Positions 36,543 to 46,446 of a DNA stretch of 64,000 nucleotides are shown here, one piece after another. A program made the translations under genes and the position numbers. Each line of letters starts with the position of its first letter. Within the stretch, counting starts at the first letter, position 1. The notes below the pieces were generated by a model, which was not told the DNA's origin, did no database searches, and saw only the letters and a program-made list of their open reading frames with translations. The DNA lies in assembly GCF_001280065.1 (NCBI RefSeq), contig NZ_LGEA01000001.1:310001-374000 (forward strand). Reading direction: 5' to 3'. The stretch comes from Streptomyces sp. NRRL B-1140. GTDB taxonomy: Bacteria; Actinomycetota; Actinomycetes; Streptomycetales; Streptomycetaceae.

Positions 36543-37766
36543 CTACACGGGGTCACGTTCGACCGGGCAGCTCATGCACCGCGGCCCACCCCGGCCCCGG
36601 CCCAGCTCGCTCCCCGGGATCTCTATCACCTCGATGCCCTGTTTGCGCAGGTGGGTGTTGGTGGTGGAGTTCCGCTCGTAGGCGACCACGACCCCGGGTT
36701 CGACGGCGAGCACGTTGCAGCCGTCGTCCCACTGCTCGCGTTCGGCCGCGTGCACGTCCTGGGTGGCGGTCAGCACACGGATCTCGTTCAGACCGAGGGC
36801 CGCGGCGATCGCGCGGTGCATGTGCTCCGGCGGGTGGTCGGTGACCTTCAGCTCCTTCTCGCCGACACCCGGCTCGATGGTGTACGAGCGGAGCATGCCG
36901 AGGCCCGCGTACTGGGTGAAGGTGTCGCCGTCGACCATCGTCATCACGGTGTCGAGGTGCATGAAGGCACGCCGCTTGGGCATGTCGAGGGCCACGATCG
37001 TCTCGGCGGACCCGGCGGCGAACAGCTTGTGCGCGAGCATCTCCACGGCCTGCGGGGTGGTGCGCTCGCTCATGCCGATGAGCACGGCCCCGTTGCCGAT
37101 GACCAGCACGTCCCCGCCCTCGATGGTCGACGGGTAGTCGGCCTGCCCCTTGGACCACTCGTGGAACGTCTCGTCGCGGAACAGCGGGTGGTGCCGGTAG
37201 ATCGCCTCGAAGTGCACGGTCTCGCGCTGCCGGGCCGGCCAGCGCATCGCGTTGATGGACACCCCGTCGTAGATCCAGGCGGAGGTGTCGCGGGTGAAGA
37301 GGTGGTTGGGCAGCGGGCCCAGCAGGAAGTCGTCCAGCTCCATGACGTGGAAGCGCACCGAGGTCGGCTCGGGGTTCTGGTCCAGGAACTCGCGTTTGGT
37401 CATGCCGCCGATCAGGACCTCGGCCAGGTCGGGCGCGGGCAGGTTCTCGAAGGCGGCTCTGAGCGGGTCGGTGGCCAGCGGGCCGTACTCCTTCTCGTCG
37501 AAGACTCTGTCCAGGACGAGGGATCTGGCCGCCGGGACCTCGAGCGTCTCGGCCAGCAGGTCACCGAAGAGGTGGACGGCGACACCGCGGTCCCGCAGGA
37601 CGTCGGCGAACCCGTCGTGCTCGGCGCGGGCCCTGCGCACCCACAGCACGTCGTCGAAGAGCAGCGAGGTCTTGTTGCTGGGGGTGAGCCTTTTGAGCTC
37701 GAGATCGGGCCGGTGCAGGATGACGCGGCGCAGCCGCCCGGCCTCGGAGTGGACGTGGTATGCCAT
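36543..37766 (-). CDS. arcA: Arginine deiminase
   Basis: 407 residues. It converts arginine to citrulline and ammonia. Guanidine-group enzyme features are present: [32 protein letters not shown] and the C-terminal nucleophilic Cys in [10 protein letters not shown]. The length matches the family. ATG 37766 is used, with AGGA seven bases upstream. The stop lies 115 bp before argF. With ornithine carbamoyltransferase it forms the first two steps of the deiminase pathway; no carbamate kinase (arcC) or antiporter (arcD) is in the window. Confidence 0.97.
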   Translation of the reverse strand: MAYHVHSEAGRLRRVILHRPDLELKRLTPSNKTSLLFDDVLWVRRARAEHDGFADVLRDRGVAVHLFGDLLAETLEVPAARSLVLDRVFDEKEYGPLATDPLRAAFENLPAPDLAEVLIGGMTKREFLDQNPEPTSVRFHVMELDDFLLGPLPNHLFTRDTSAWIYDGVSINAMRWPARQRETVHFEAIYRHHPLFRDETFHEWSKGQADYPSTIEGGDVLVIGNGAVLIGMSERTTPQAVEMLAHKLFAAGSAETIVALDMPKRRAFMHLDTVMTMVDGDTFTQYAGLGMLRSYTIEPGVGEKELKVTDHPPEHMHRAIAAALGLNEIRVLTATQDVHAAEREQWDDGCNVLAVEPGVVVAYERNSTTNTHLRKQGIEVIEIPGSELGRGRGGPRCMSCPVERDPV

Positions 37767-37914
37767 GCCTCCATCCTGACCGCCCGGGCCCGGGTTGACG
37801 CGCACCCCGCATGTTTCGGCGCACTTCTGTTCGTGTCCGGATGACGACAACGGGCGGGGCGGGGTGCGCGGTGGCGAGTGGGAGTGGGCGACGGCCACAC
37901 CGTCGCCCACCCGT

Positions 37915-40455
37915 TCACAGCCGCGGGTCCACCGGCTCCGACTCCAGTGCCAGCACCCCGAACACCGCCTCGTGCACCCGCCACAGCGGCTCGCCCCCGG
38001 CCAGCCGGTCCAGGGCCTCCAGGCCCAGGGCGTACTCGCGGATCGCCAGGGACCGCTTGTGGTTGAGGAACCGCGAGCGCAGCCGGGCGAGGTTCTCCGG
38101 GCGCGTGTACTCCGGACCGTAGATGATCCGCAGGTACTCGCGGCCGCGGCACTTGATGCCCGGCTGCACCAGCCGGCCCTGGCTGTCGCGGGCCACCGCG
38201 CCGACGGGCTTGACGACCATGCCCTCGCCGCCGCGGCCGGTCATCTCCAGCCACCAGTCGATGCCGGCCCGGACCGACTCCGGGTCGGCGGTGTCGACGT
38301 AGAGCCGGCGGGTGGTCTGCAGCAGGCCGCTGCCGTCGTGCTCGACGAGCCGGTCGAGCAGGGCGAGCTGCTCGTCGTGCGGCAGTCCGGCGAGGTTGCG
38401 TCCCTGCACGGCGAGGATCTGGAACGGCGCCAGGCGCACGCCGTCCAGGCCGTCGGTGGTCCAGCAGTAGCGGCGGTACGCCTCGGTGAACGCGGCGGCG
38501 TCCGTGGCGCGTTCACCGGTGCGGGACAGGAGTCCTGCCACGTCCACGCCGCGCGCCGCCGCACCCTGGAGGGCGGCCAGCGCCCGCGGGAGCACCGCGC
38601 CGGACGCGGCGCCCACCGCGGCGTACTGCGACCGCAGCAGCCCGGACGCCTTCAGCGACCAGGGCATCAGCTCGGCGTCCAGCAGCAGCCAGTCCGTCTC
38701 CAGCTCGTCCCAGAGACCGGCCTCGCCGATCGACGAGCGCACCCGGTCGAGGATCTCCTCGGTGAGGGCGGCGTCGTCCAGGAAGGGACGTCCGGTGCGG
38801 GTGTAGAGGGAACCCGTGGGACCGTCCACTCCGAAGCGCCTGCGCGCCGCCTCCGCGTCCCGGCACACCAGGGCCACCGCCCGCGACCCCATGTGCTTCT
38901 CCTCGCACACGACCCGCGCGACACCGTCCTCCTCGTACTGGGCGAACGCCTCCGCCGGGTGCTCCAGGTAGCCCTCCACGTGGGACGTGGCGGTCGGGGC
39001 CATGGTCGGCGGGAGGTACGGCAGCAGACGCGGGTCCACCGCGAAGCGGCTCATGACCTCAAGAGCCGCCGCCGCGTTCTCCTCGCGGACCGCGACGCGG
39101 CCCTGGTGCCGGGTCTCCACGACCCGGCGGCCCCGCACGTCCGCCAGGTCCAGCGGGCGGCCGTCCTGCCCGCCGGGCGCCTCGGAGCGCAGCGGCTTCG
39201 CCGGCTCGTACCAGACCTGCTCCGCCGGGACGTCGGCCAGCTCGCGCTCCGGCCAGCGCAGCGCGGTGAGCTTGCCGCCGAAGACCGCGCCGGTGTCCAG
39301 GCAGATGGTGTTGTTGAGCCAGGTCGCCTCCGGTACGGGCGTGTGGCCGTAGACGACCGCGGCCCGGCCCCGGTAGTCCTCCGCCCACGGGTAGCGCACC
39401 GGCAGCCCGAACTCGTCGGTCTCCCCGGTGGTGTCGCCGTACAGGGCGTGGCTGCGGACCCTGCCGGAGGTGCGGCCGTGGTACTTCTCGGGCAGACCGG
39501 CGTGGCAGACGACCAGCCGGCCGCCGTCGAGGACGTAGTGGCTGACCAGACCGTCGAGGAACTCCCGTACCTCGGCGACGAACTCCTCGCTCTCGCCCGC
39601 CATCTGCTCGATGGTCTCGGCGAGGCCGTGGGTGTGCTGGACGTTGCGGCCGCGCAGGTGGCGGCCGTACTTGTTCTCGTGGTTGCCGGGCACGCACAGG
39701 GCGTTGCCGGACTTCACCATCGCCATCACGCGCCGCAGCACGCCGGGGCTGTCCGGGCCGCGGTCGACCAGGTCGCCGACGAAGACGGCCGTGCGGCCCT
39801 CGGGGTGGACGCCGTCGACGTAGCCCAGCTTGGCCAGCAGCGCCTCCAGTTCGGCGGCGCAGCCGTGGATGTCGCCGATGATGTCGAACGGGCCGGTCAG
39901 GTGGGTCAGGTCGTTGAAGCGCTTCTCGGTGACGACCCTGGCGTGCTCGACCTCGTCCACGCCCCGCAGGATGTGCACCTTGCGGAAGCCCTCGCGCTCC
40001 AGGTGCCTCAGGGAGCGGCGCAGTTCGCGGGTGTGGCGGTGGATGACCCGTCGGGGCATGTCGGCACGGTCGGTGCGGGTCGCGTTGCGTTCGGCGCACA
40101 CCTCCTCGGGCACGTCGAGCACGATCGCGATCGGCAGCACGTCGTACCTCTTGGCCAGGTCGATCAGCTGACGGCGGGCGTCGGACTGCACACTGGTCGC
40201 GTCCACGACGGTGCGGCGTCCGGCGGCCAGGCGCTTGCCCGCGATGTAGTGCAGGACGTCGAAGGCGTCCTTGGTGGCGCTCTGGTCGTTCTCGTCGTCC
40301 GAGACGAGGCCGCGGCAGAAGTCGGAGGAGATGACCTCGGTGGGCTTGAAGTGCCTGCGGGCGAAGGTGGACTTGCCGGAGCCGGACGCCCCGACCAGCA
40401 CCACCAGGGACAGGTCGGTGACGGGCAGCACGCGCCCCTGTGTCTCGTCGGTCAT
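37915..40455 (-). CDS. pnkp: Polynucleotide kinase-phosphatase-ligase-like RNA repair enzyme
   Basis: 846 residues, close to the about 870 of the bacterial Pnkp family. Residues about 15-170 are a 5' kinase (P-loop [10 protein letters not shown]); about 185-470 a metallophosphoesterase that heals 2',3'-phosphate ends ([19 protein letters not shown]); about 500-846 a ligase-like adenylyltransferase (KHMG in [11 protein letters not shown] as the KxxG lysine motif). It repairs broken RNA together with Hen1, which methylates the 3' terminal ribose. ATG 40455 overlaps the hen1 stop (ATGA), so the two are translationally coupled. Confidence 0.96.
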   Translation of the reverse strand: MTDETQGRVLPVTDLSLVVLVGASGSGKSTFARRHFKPTEVISSDFCRGLVSDDENDQSATKDAFDVLHYIAGKRLAAGRRTVVDATSVQSDARRQLIDLAKRYDVLPIAIVLDVPEEVCAERNATRTDRADMPRRVIHRHTRELRRSLRHLEREGFRKVHILRGVDEVEHARVVTEKRFNDLTHLTGPFDIIGDIHGCAAELEALLAKLGYVDGVHPEGRTAVFVGDLVDRGPDSPGVLRRVMAMVKSGNALCVPGNHENKYGRHLRGRNVQHTHGLAETIEQMAGESEEFVAEVREFLDGLVSHYVLDGGRLVVCHAGLPEKYHGRTSGRVRSHALYGDTTGETDEFGLPVRYPWAEDYRGRAAVVYGHTPVPEATWLNNTICLDTGAVFGGKLTALRWPERELADVPAEQVWYEPAKPLRSEAPGGQDGRPLDLADVRGRRVVETRHQGRVAVREENAAAALEVMSRFAVDPRLLPYLPPTMAPTATSHVEGYLEHPAEAFAQYEEDGVARVVCEEKHMGSRAVALVCRDAEAARRRFGVDGPTGSLYTRTGRPFLDDAALTEEILDRVRSSIGEAGLWDELETDWLLLDAELMPWSLKASGLLRSQYAAVGAASGAVLPRALAALQGAAARGVDVAGLLSRTGERATDAAAFTEAYRRYCWTTDGLDGVRLAPFQILAVQGRNLAGLPHDEQLALLDRLVEHDGSGLLQTTRRLYVDTADPESVRAGIDWWLEMTGRGGEGMVVKPVGAVARDSQGRLVQPGIKCRGREYLRIIYGPEYTRPENLARLRSRFLNHKRSLAIREYALGLEALDRLAGGEPLWRVHEAVFGVLALESEPVDPRL

Positions 40456-41915
40456 GCCGCCTTCGCCTCCTTCGGGCTGGTCATCGTGAACACGGCCATC
40501 TGGGTGGGCGGGCCCACCTCGGGGTCGTCGGGACCCACGGCGAGGAACTCGACGCCGTAGCCGTGCCGTTCGGCCACCGTCTCGGCCCAGGCGCGGAATT
40601 CGGCGCGGGTCCACTCGAAGCGGTGGTCGCCGTGCCGGACGTGGCCGGCCGGGAGGGACTCCCAGCGCACGTTGTACTCGACGTTCGGGGTGGTCACGAG
40701 GACCGTCCTCGGACGCGCGGAACCGAACACCGCGTACTCCAGGGCGGGCAGCCGGGGCAGGTCGAGGTGCTCGATCACCTCGCTGAGCACGGCGGCGTCG
40801 TAGCCCTTGAGCCGGACGTCGGTGTACGCGAGGGAGCCCTGGAAGAGCTGGACGCGCGAGGCCTGCCGCTCGCCCATGCGGTCCAGCTTGAGCCGCCGGG
40901 AGGCGATGGTGAGCGCCCGCATCGACACGTCCACGCCCACGATCTCCGTGAACACCGGGTCCTTGAGCAGCGTCTGCACCAACTGGCCCTGTCCGCAGCC
41001 GAGGTCGAGGACCCGGGCGGCTCCGGACTGCCGCAGTGCCGTGACGATCGCCTCGCGGCGCTGCACGGCCAGCGGGGTCGGCTTCTCCTCCGCCTCCGTC
41101 TCCGACTCGACCGCGTTGTCGATCTCCTCGACGTCACTGTCGTCGGTCTCCGCGAGACGCACCAGCTCCAGACGCTCGGTGGCCTGCCGGGTCAGCGCCC
41201 AGCGGCGCGAGAGGTAGCGGCTGGTGATCAGCCGCTGCTCCGGGTGGCCGGGCAGCCAGCCCTCTCCGACGCGCAGCAGCTTGTCGACCTCGTCGGGGGC
41301 GACCCAGTAGTGCTTGGCGTCGTCCAGGACGGGGAGCAGGACGTAGAGGTGGCGCAGGGCCTCGGCGAGGGTGAGCGCGTCCGACTCCAGCACGAGGCTC
41401 ACGTACCGCGAGTCGCCCCACTCGGGGAACTCGGTGTCCAGTGCCACCGGTTCGGCGGTGACGGTCCAGCCGAGCGGCTCGAAGAGCTTCCGTACGAGGT
41501 CCGGGCCACCCCGGGCGGGCAGCGCGGGCACCTCGACCCGCAACGGCCTGACCTGGCCGGGCAGCTCCGGCCGGGCGTTGCAGACGCCCTTCATCGCGCT
41601 GGAGAAAACGCTGCTCAACGCCACGGCGAGCAGCGAGGAGGCCGCGTAGGGGCGGTCGTTGACGTACTGCGCGAGTGCCGCGTCGGGGGCACCGCCTCGA
41701 CCCTTGCCCTTGCCGCGCCTGACCAGTGCCACCGCGTCGACCTCCAGCAGCAGCGCCGCCGTGCAGCGCCCGGCCTCGGCCTCGGGGTAGAGGACGTGGG
41801 CCGTGCCGTAGGAGGTGGAGAACGCCTGCGCCTTGTCGGGATGCTTGTGCAGCAGGTAGCCGAGGTCGGTGGCGGGGCGTTCCGGCGTGCCGGTGGTCGT
41901 GATCGTCAGGAACAT
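40452..41915 (-). CDS. hen1: 3'-terminal RNA ribose 2'-O-methyltransferase Hen1
   Basis: 487 residues. The N-terminal about 250 residues are the Hen1-specific domain; the C-terminal part is a methyltransferase with VLDLGCGQGQLV. The metal-binding Hen1 motif is visible (EVIEHLDLPRL and later HGDHRFEW). It methylates the 2'-OH at the break during RNA repair, protecting the sealed junction from the same ribotoxin. ATG 41915 is preferred over an upstream extension. It is the first gene of the hen1-pnkp operon; a strong hairpin lies in the 157-bp region upstream. Confidence 0.95.
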   Translation of the reverse strand: MFLTITTTGTPERPATDLGYLLHKHPDKAQAFSTSYGTAHVLYPEAEAGRCTAALLLEVDAVALVRRGKGKGRGGAPDAALAQYVNDRPYAASSLLAVALSSVFSSAMKGVCNARPELPGQVRPLRVEVPALPARGGPDLVRKLFEPLGWTVTAEPVALDTEFPEWGDSRYVSLVLESDALTLAEALRHLYVLLPVLDDAKHYWVAPDEVDKLLRVGEGWLPGHPEQRLITSRYLSRRWALTRQATERLELVRLAETDDSDVEEIDNAVESETEAEEKPTPLAVQRREAIVTALRQSGAARVLDLGCGQGQLVQTLLKDPVFTEIVGVDVSMRALTIASRRLKLDRMGERQASRVQLFQGSLAYTDVRLKGYDAAVLSEVIEHLDLPRLPALEYAVFGSARPRTVLVTTPNVEYNVRWESLPAGHVRHGDHRFEWTRAEFRAWAETVAERHGYGVEFLAVGPDDPEVGPPTQMAVFTMTSPKEAKAA

Positions 41916-41963
41916 GCGGAGGGCCTCTCCGGCTGGGTGGACGGTTCGGTGCCGTACGCGCGA

Positions 41964-41994
41964 GAGCCCCCAGGAAGGGTGATCCTGGGGGCTC
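41964..41994. terminator. Perfect 12-bp hairpin between the F420 gene and hen1
   Basis: GAGCCCCCAGGA pairs perfectly with TCCTGGGGGCTC around a 7-nt loop (AGGGTGA). It lies after the stop of the upstream minus-strand oxidoreductase and 49 bp before hen1. It is either that gene's terminator or a leader hairpin of the RNA-repair operon. Confidence 0.65.
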
Positions 41995-42072
41995 GGCAGG
42001 ACGACGTCCACAGCTTCGCACACCTGTGCCCACCAGCGCCTTCGGTTATCGAGGGCGGCTCGGTGGGGCGGA

Positions 42073-42993
42073 CTACGCCAGTTGCGACTGCACCTGCGCG
42101 GAGATCAGCTCCAGGTGGTCGAGGTCGTCGAGGTCGAGGACCTGGAGGTAGATGCGGCTCGAGCCGGTCTCGGCGTAGCGGCCGATCTTGTCGACGACCT
42201 CGGCCGGGGAGCCGGCCAGGCCGTTGAGCTTCAGCTCGTCGACCTCACGGCCGATCGCGGCGGCCCTGCGGGCGACCTCCGCGTCGTCCCGGCCGACGCA
42301 GACGACGAGGGCGTTGGAGTACGTCAGCTCGTCGCCGCGGCCCGCCTCCTCGGCGGCGGCGCGGACCCGGGCGAACTGGCGCTCGCTGTCCTCGACGGAG
42401 CCGAAGGGCATGTTGAACTCGTCGGCGTACTTGGCGGCCAGCCGCGGGGTGCGGGACGGGCCGTGGCCGCCGACGAGCACGGGGATCTTCGCTTGCGCCG
42501 GCTTGGGCAGGGCGGGAGAGTCCGTGAGGTCGTAGTAGGTGCCGTGGAAGTCGAACGTCTTGCCCGGGTCCGTCCCCCACAGGCCGGTGACGACCTCCAG
42601 CTGCTCCTCGAGGCGGGCGAACTTCTCCTTGGGGAAGGGGATGCCGTAGGCCTTGTGCTCCTCCTCGAACCAGCCGGCGCCGAGGCCGAGTTCGACACGG
42701 CCGCCGGACATCTGGTCGACCTGGGCGACCTGGATGGCGAGCACGCCGGGCAGCCGGAAGGTGCCGGCGGTCATCAGGGTGCCGAGCCGGATGCGCTTGG
42801 TCTCGCGGGCGAGTCCGGCGAGGGTGATCCAGGCGTCGGTGGGGCCGGGCAGGCCGTCCACGTTGCCCATGCGGAGGTAGTGGTCGGAGCGGAAGAAGGC
42901 GTCGAAGCCGAGATCCTCGGTGGCCTTGGCGACGGTGAGCAGAGTGTCGTAGGTGGCCCCCTGCTGGGGCTCGGTGAAGATGCGCAGATCCAT
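42073..42993 (-). CDS. LLM-class F420-dependent oxidoreductase
   Basis: 306 residues. A luciferase-like monooxygenase fold of the F420-dependent type: MDLRIFTEPQQGATYDTLL, FDAFFRSDHYLRMG, GRVELGLGAGWFEEEH and VLVGGHGPSRTPRLAAKYAD. Such enzymes use coenzyme F420 to reduce or oxidise small molecules; the substrate cannot be read from sequence. ATG 42993 has GGATGGAAG upstream. It is separated from hen1 by a hairpin and has no obvious functional partner. Confidence 0.9.
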   Translation of the reverse strand: MDLRIFTEPQQGATYDTLLTVAKATEDLGFDAFFRSDHYLRMGNVDGLPGPTDAWITLAGLARETKRIRLGTLMTAGTFRLPGVLAIQVAQVDQMSGGRVELGLGAGWFEEEHKAYGIPFPKEKFARLEEQLEVVTGLWGTDPGKTFDFHGTYYDLTDSPALPKPAQAKIPVLVGGHGPSRTPRLAAKYADEFNMPFGSVEDSERQFARVRAAAEEAGRGDELTYSNALVVCVGRDDAEVARRAAAIGREVDELKLNGLAGSPAEVVDKIGRYAETGSSRIYLQVLDLDDLDHLELISAQVQSQLA

Positions 42994-43232
42994 GCTTCCA
43001 TCCTGCACGCCGGGGCGCGTGATCACGCCGTCGGTCCCCCGTACCGTCCGGTCCCCGGTCGGGTGAAATTACGTCCATACCGCGGGGCCCGGGTGACCGG
43101 GCCAGTGACCGGCCCCGATGGTGATCGTTGGCTCGGGCGGAGCCGGAGCCCCCGGCTTCCGCACCGGGGGGTGGACCGCCGGGGCGTCACCCGCGCCGGC
43201 CTCCCCGGGGGCCGGGGGCCGAGGAGGCCGTC

Positions 43233-43406
43233 ATGTCCGAAGAGACCGTGCCGCAGCAGGGCGGGGCCGGGCAGCCGAAAGGGCTGTTGCAGCAGATGGA
43301 GGAGCTGATGGCGGCGTTGAACGCGGATCTGTCGGCGTTGGACGCGGATCTTCAGGCGGCGGGGGACGCCGAACGGAGGCTCGTCGAGGAGGGGCCGGCG
43401 GGCTAG
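43233..43406 (+). CDS. Small acidic helical protein, unknown
   Basis: 57 residues. The central part (LLQQMEELMAALNADLSALD) is strongly helical with a heptad-like pattern, flanked by Gly/Pro/Gln-rich ends. Acidic overall. ATG 43233 has a perfect GAGGAGG six bases upstream, which supports translation. I do not recognise a family. It may be a small adaptor or gas-vesicle-like accessory, but there is no context to support either. Confidence 0.55.
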   Translation: MSEETVPQQGGAGQPKGLLQQMEELMAALNADLSALDADLQAAGDAERRLVEEGPAG

Positions 43407-43551
43407 GGTCTCGCAGACGCGGCCGAGCGGGGCGCAGCTCCTCCCACTCGGCTCGGAACGGGCCGTCCGGGGAAGGCGGCGGGGCCCGGCCGTTCGGCGC
43501 CACTGCGATGGAGGCGGCCCCGGACAGTCCCGCGCCCGCCGGCCCCGTCCC

Positions 43552-44022
43552 CTACCCCGCTTCCCTCTCCGGCAGCGCCAGTTCCCGGTCGGCGAGTCTG
43601 CGGAGCATCTCCAGGACGCGGTCGCGGGACTCGTCCGCCGCGTCGATGGCCTCCATGCACTGCCAGTACGTGCCCTCGTCGTCGGCGGCGCTGGCCAGGG
43701 CGACCAGGGCGATGCCGACCTCGCCGAGGAGGCCGCCGAGGTACATCAGGGTGTGGCGGGCGTCACCCAACTCGGTGAGCTGACCCGCCAGCAGCTCGCC
43801 GGGGGCCAGCACCGGTGGGTCGAGGACACCGCAGCCCCGGCCCGCCAGCTCCGTCAACCCCAGTGCCTCACCGCGCAGTTCCGGTGGTCCGGCGACCGCG
43901 AGGCGGCTGCCGATGGCTTGCGCGAGGGCCTGGGCCTGCCACACCTCTGCCAGGGTCTCCCGCGTGTCGCCGCCCGCCGCCAGGGACCGCCTGCTCGTCA
44001 CGATGAGCCGCACCGCGTCCAT
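43552..44022 (-). CDS. DUF6099-like conserved actinobacterial protein
   Basis: 156 residues. The N-terminus MDAVRLIVTSRRSLAAGG, followed by EVWQAQALAQAIGSRLAV and PPELRGEALGLTELAGRG, matches what I recall as DUF6099, a helical Streptomyces family of unknown function. It is predicted cytoplasmic and all-alpha. ATG 44022 lies after a GGGGGC stretch; an upstream ATG at 44070 would add a basic Arg-rich tail that is probably not translated. No operon partner. Confidence 0.7.
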   Translation of the reverse strand: MDAVRLIVTSRRSLAAGGDTRETLAEVWQAQALAQAIGSRLAVAGPPELRGEALGLTELAGRGCGVLDPPVLAPGELLAGQLTELGDARHTLMYLGGLLGEVGIALVALASAADDEGTYWQCMEAIDAADESRDRVLEMLRRLADRELALPEREAG

Positions 44023-44218
44023 GCGCTGCCCCCGTCTTGTCCGACGCGCTGCGCGCGTCCGTCTGCCCACACTCCCTTGTTCACTACCCAGCGTGAGGGG
44101 GCGTGAGACGAAAAGCCAGAGGAAGGCGGAAAATTGCGGACAACGATTCGGATTCGGGCCGCTATGCGATTACGCAGAGTACAAGTGGATGCCCACCCTC
44201 CAGGCGACCGTACGGACG

Positions 44219-44542
44219 TCAGGCCGGGAACCTCCGCTCGTTCCGGTCGATCTTCGCGTTCAGTGCGGCGAGCGGGTCGATGCCGAGCACCTCGCACAGC
44301 TGGAGCAGATAGGCGAGCACGTCGGCGACCTCGTCGGTGACGCGGTGCGCGGTGTCCGGGTCGGCCATGACCCGGGACGACTCCTCGGGGGTCAGCCACT
44401 GGAAGATCTCGACCAGTTCGGAGGCCTCCACGCTGAGCGCGGCGACCAGGTTCTTGGGGGTGTGGTACTGCTGCCAGTTCCGCGCGGCCGCGAAATCGGC
44501 CAGGCGACGTTGCAGTCCGGCCACGTCCAGGTGATCAGTCAC
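44219..44542 (-). CDS. MazG-like nucleotide pyrophosphohydrolase
   Basis: 107 residues. All-alpha NTP pyrophosphohydrolase: the metal-binding motif is VEASELVEIFQW (ExxE) with EVADVLAYLLQLCE (ExxD) further on, as in RS21-C6/MazG. It would hydrolyse a non-canonical NTP to NMP and PPi, cleaning nucleotide pools. GTG 44542 lies inside the end of the upstream AAA gene, which it overlaps by 8 bp, so the two are linked. The ribosome binding site is weak. Confidence 0.88.
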   Translation of the reverse strand: MTDHLDVAGLQRRLADFAAARNWQQYHTPKNLVAALSVEASELVEIFQWLTPEESSRVMADPDTAHRVTDEVADVLAYLLQLCEVLGIDPLAALNAKIDRNERRFPA

Positions 44543-45785
44543 GGTCCAGGTGTACCACCGTGGCTCCCTCCGTCCCGGTGGCCCATGCACCGTCGCTGAC
44601 CGCGCCGACGAGCCGGATGTGCCCCCGCTCGCACATCCGGGCCGCGAGGCTCAGCAGTTCCCGCCGTTGCCGCGGGTCCAGGCCCCGGTCGAAGCCGTCG
44701 GCGAGGATCGTGAGCGACTGGAGGGCGGCGGGCACCTCGCCGGCCGGGTCGACCTCCAGCACTCCGGGGCCGGTGAGGAGGACCAACGCGAAGGCCAGGT
44801 AGCGCAGTTCGCCGTGGCCGAGCCGGCCCAGGTCCGTGTGCAAGCCGTCGCCCCGGTCGAGGGCGGCGGCGACCGTTCCGTCGCCCTCCAGCCGGGCGAC
44901 CACGTCCTCCACCGGCCCGCTGCAACCGGCCCGCACCGCCGCCACGAGCTGCGCGTGCCGGCGCCCGCACTCGGCCCGGGTACGCCACAGGACGTCGGCG
45001 AGATTGCCGCAGCCGCCCCGGAGGCGGCCGGAACCGGCCGTCACGGGGCCGCGCATACGGGCGGGTTCGGGGTCGCAGGCGAAGGCCGAGCGCAGGGCGA
45101 CGACCATCTGCTCGGCCGCCGCCAGCACCCTGCGCTGCCCCGGTGTCTTGCCGGCGACGCGCAGGGGCAGCAGGGCGGTGCCGAGCCGGTCGTCCGGGAG
45201 CGGACCCCGGGTCACGGGAGTCGGCCCGGCCGTGTGCCAGGCGGCCTGCACGGCCCGCTTGCCCGGGTCGCGCAGGGCGGTCTCCAGGAGGACGAGCCCG
45301 TCGGACGTCAACCGCTCGCCCACGACACGCAGCTCCGGCTCGGCCTGTACGGCCACGTCGAGACGGACCGGGCCGGTGGGGCCGTCGGCGGTGCAGCCGA
45401 TGCGGAATCCGCGGCGGCGCTGCGCGTCGGGCCGGGCACGCTCCGGCACACAGGCGACCGGGTCGGGGAACGCCTCACCGAGCTCGGCGCCGCCCCCGAG
45501 CCGGGCGAGGGCCTCGTACGCCCGCAGCACGCTGGTCTTGCCGCAGCCGCTTCGGCCGGCGAGCAGGGTGAGGGGTCCGAGCGGGAACGCGGCGCGGCGG
45601 TGGGTGCTGAAGGCGGCCAGGCGCAGTTCGGTGACCCTCGGGCGGTCGGGATGGCCGGGGCGAGCGGGCGGGGCGGGGGCGGCGGACCGGTCGGAGAGAG
45701 CCGGACGGCCCGAGGGAGCGGACCGGTCGGGGGAAGCCGGCCGGCCGGAAGGAGCGGGCCGGTCGGGGAGGGCGGGCTGGGTCAT
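44535..45785 (-). CDS. AAA/ABC-like ATP-binding protein with repetitive N-terminus
   Basis: 416 residues. The N-terminal 45 residues are a Pro/Ser/Arg/Ala repeat (SAPSGRPALSDR, period 12). A P-loop ATPase follows: Walker A LLAGRSGCGKTS, and toward the end ILADGFDRGLDP, which resembles a degenerate Walker B/D-loop. The layout is like AAA_21/SMC-type ATP-binding proteins without a coiled coil. Its stop is overlapped by the MazG-like gene. The start ATG 45785 lacks a clear ribosome binding site; no better start precedes the P-loop. Function unknown. Confidence 0.65.
   Translation of the reverse strand: MTQPALPDRPAPSGRPASPDRSAPSGRPALSDRSAAPAPPARPGHPDRPRVTELRLAAFSTHRRAAFPLGPLTLLAGRSGCGKTSVLRAYEALARLGGGAELGEAFPDPVACVPERARPDAQRRRGFRIGCTADGPTGPVRLDVAVQAEPELRVVGERLTSDGLVLLETALRDPGKRAVQAAWHTAGPTPVTRGPLPDDRLGTALLPLRVAGKTPGQRRVLAAAEQMVVALRSAFACDPEPARMRGPVTAGSGRLRGGCGNLADVLWRTRAECGRRHAQLVAAVRAGCSGPVEDVVARLEGDGTVAAALDRGDGLHTDLGRLGHGELRYLAFALVLLTGPGVLEVDPAGEVPAALQSLTILADGFDRGLDPRQRRELLSLAARMCERGHIRLVGAVSDGAWATGTEGATVVHLDRD
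45685..45780. repeat. 36-bp tandem repeat inside the AAA gene
   Basis: Two full units (45685-45720 and 45721-45756) and a partial third (45757-45780), each beginning GACCGGTCGG or GGCCGGTCGG and the full units ending GGAGCG. In protein it gives the 12-residue period [PS]APSGRPA.[SP]DR. In-frame units could expand or contract without breaking the gene. Confidence 0.75.
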
Positions 45786-45857
45786 AGCCGGACGGTAGGG
45801 CTCCGCCGAGGGGACGAACCGTTCCGTCTCCGAGGGCTTCCTACGAACGAGCTACCG

Positions 45858-46253
45858 TCACACCCCGGGGAGCCCCGCGCCTTCCATCAGCCCCGTCACC
45901 TCGGTCCCCGCAGGTGTCAGCAGGAACACGTTGCGGTCCACGCGGTGCATCCCGCTCGCCAGGCCGAAGACCACGCCCGTGCTGAAGTCGAGGACCCGCT
46001 TGGCGACCTCCGTCTCCGCCCCGGTGAGGTCGAGGAGGACGGGGACGCCCGCCATCAGCCGCTCGGCGACGTCCCGGGCGTCGGCGAAGACGTTCACCCG
46101 CAGGACGACGAAGCGGCGGCGGGTCTCCGTCTCGGCCTCGGGTATGGACCGGTGGCCGACGGCGGACGGCCAGGCGTCCCGGCCTCGCAGCGGCACGACC
46201 TGGGCGAGCCCCTCCCACTGTTCGTCGGTGACATCGTGGCTGTTCACCGGCAT
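45858..46253 (-). CDS. sflB: SepF-like cell division protein
   Basis: 131 residues. The C-terminal about 85 residues form the SepF domain (RRFVVLRVNVFADARDVAE, VPVLLDLTGAETEVAKRVLD, FSTGVVFGLASGMHRV). SepF proteins bind FtsZ and the membrane during division. Streptomyces have a true sepF beside ftsZ and two divergent copies; the position near arcA/argF matches the copy I recall as SflB (SCO5967), reported to restrain misplaced Z-rings. It has only a short N-terminal region rather than the amphipathic anchor of SepF. It is divergent from the nitrate reductase gene. Confidence 0.85.
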   Translation of the reverse strand: MPVNSHDVTDEQWEGLAQVVPLRGRDAWPSAVGHRSIPEAETETRRRFVVLRVNVFADARDVAERLMAGVPVLLDLTGAETEVAKRVLDFSTGVVFGLASGMHRVDRNVFLLTPAGTEVTGLMEGAGLPGV

Positions 46254-46375
46254 GCTCCGTCCTGGCTCGCACTAGCTGTCTGCATCGGGCAATTCTTGCG
46301 CAGAGTCACCCGTTCGGCCCAATGCGACACGCTCCGCGACCTCATTGCACCTCACAACGGCCGGAAGGCGGCTGT

Positions 46376-46423
46376 GTGACGGGCGTAACCCCCGATGATC
46401 AAGCCGTGTGACAGAGGCGTAAC
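46376..46423. promoter_or_regulatory. Candidate GlnR-type box upstream of the nitrate reductase
   Basis: GTGAC-N6-GTAAC (46408-46423) resembles the Streptomyces GlnR box (GTNAC-N6-GAAAC), and a second GTGAC...GTAAC pair with a 4-bp spacer lies at 46376-46389, 32 bp upstream. GlnR activates nitrate assimilation genes in Streptomyces. The site is 23 bp before the ATG, so it could also be a repressing site. Confidence 0.45.
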
Positions 46424-46446
46424 GGGCGATTCGTACCGTCGTAGGC

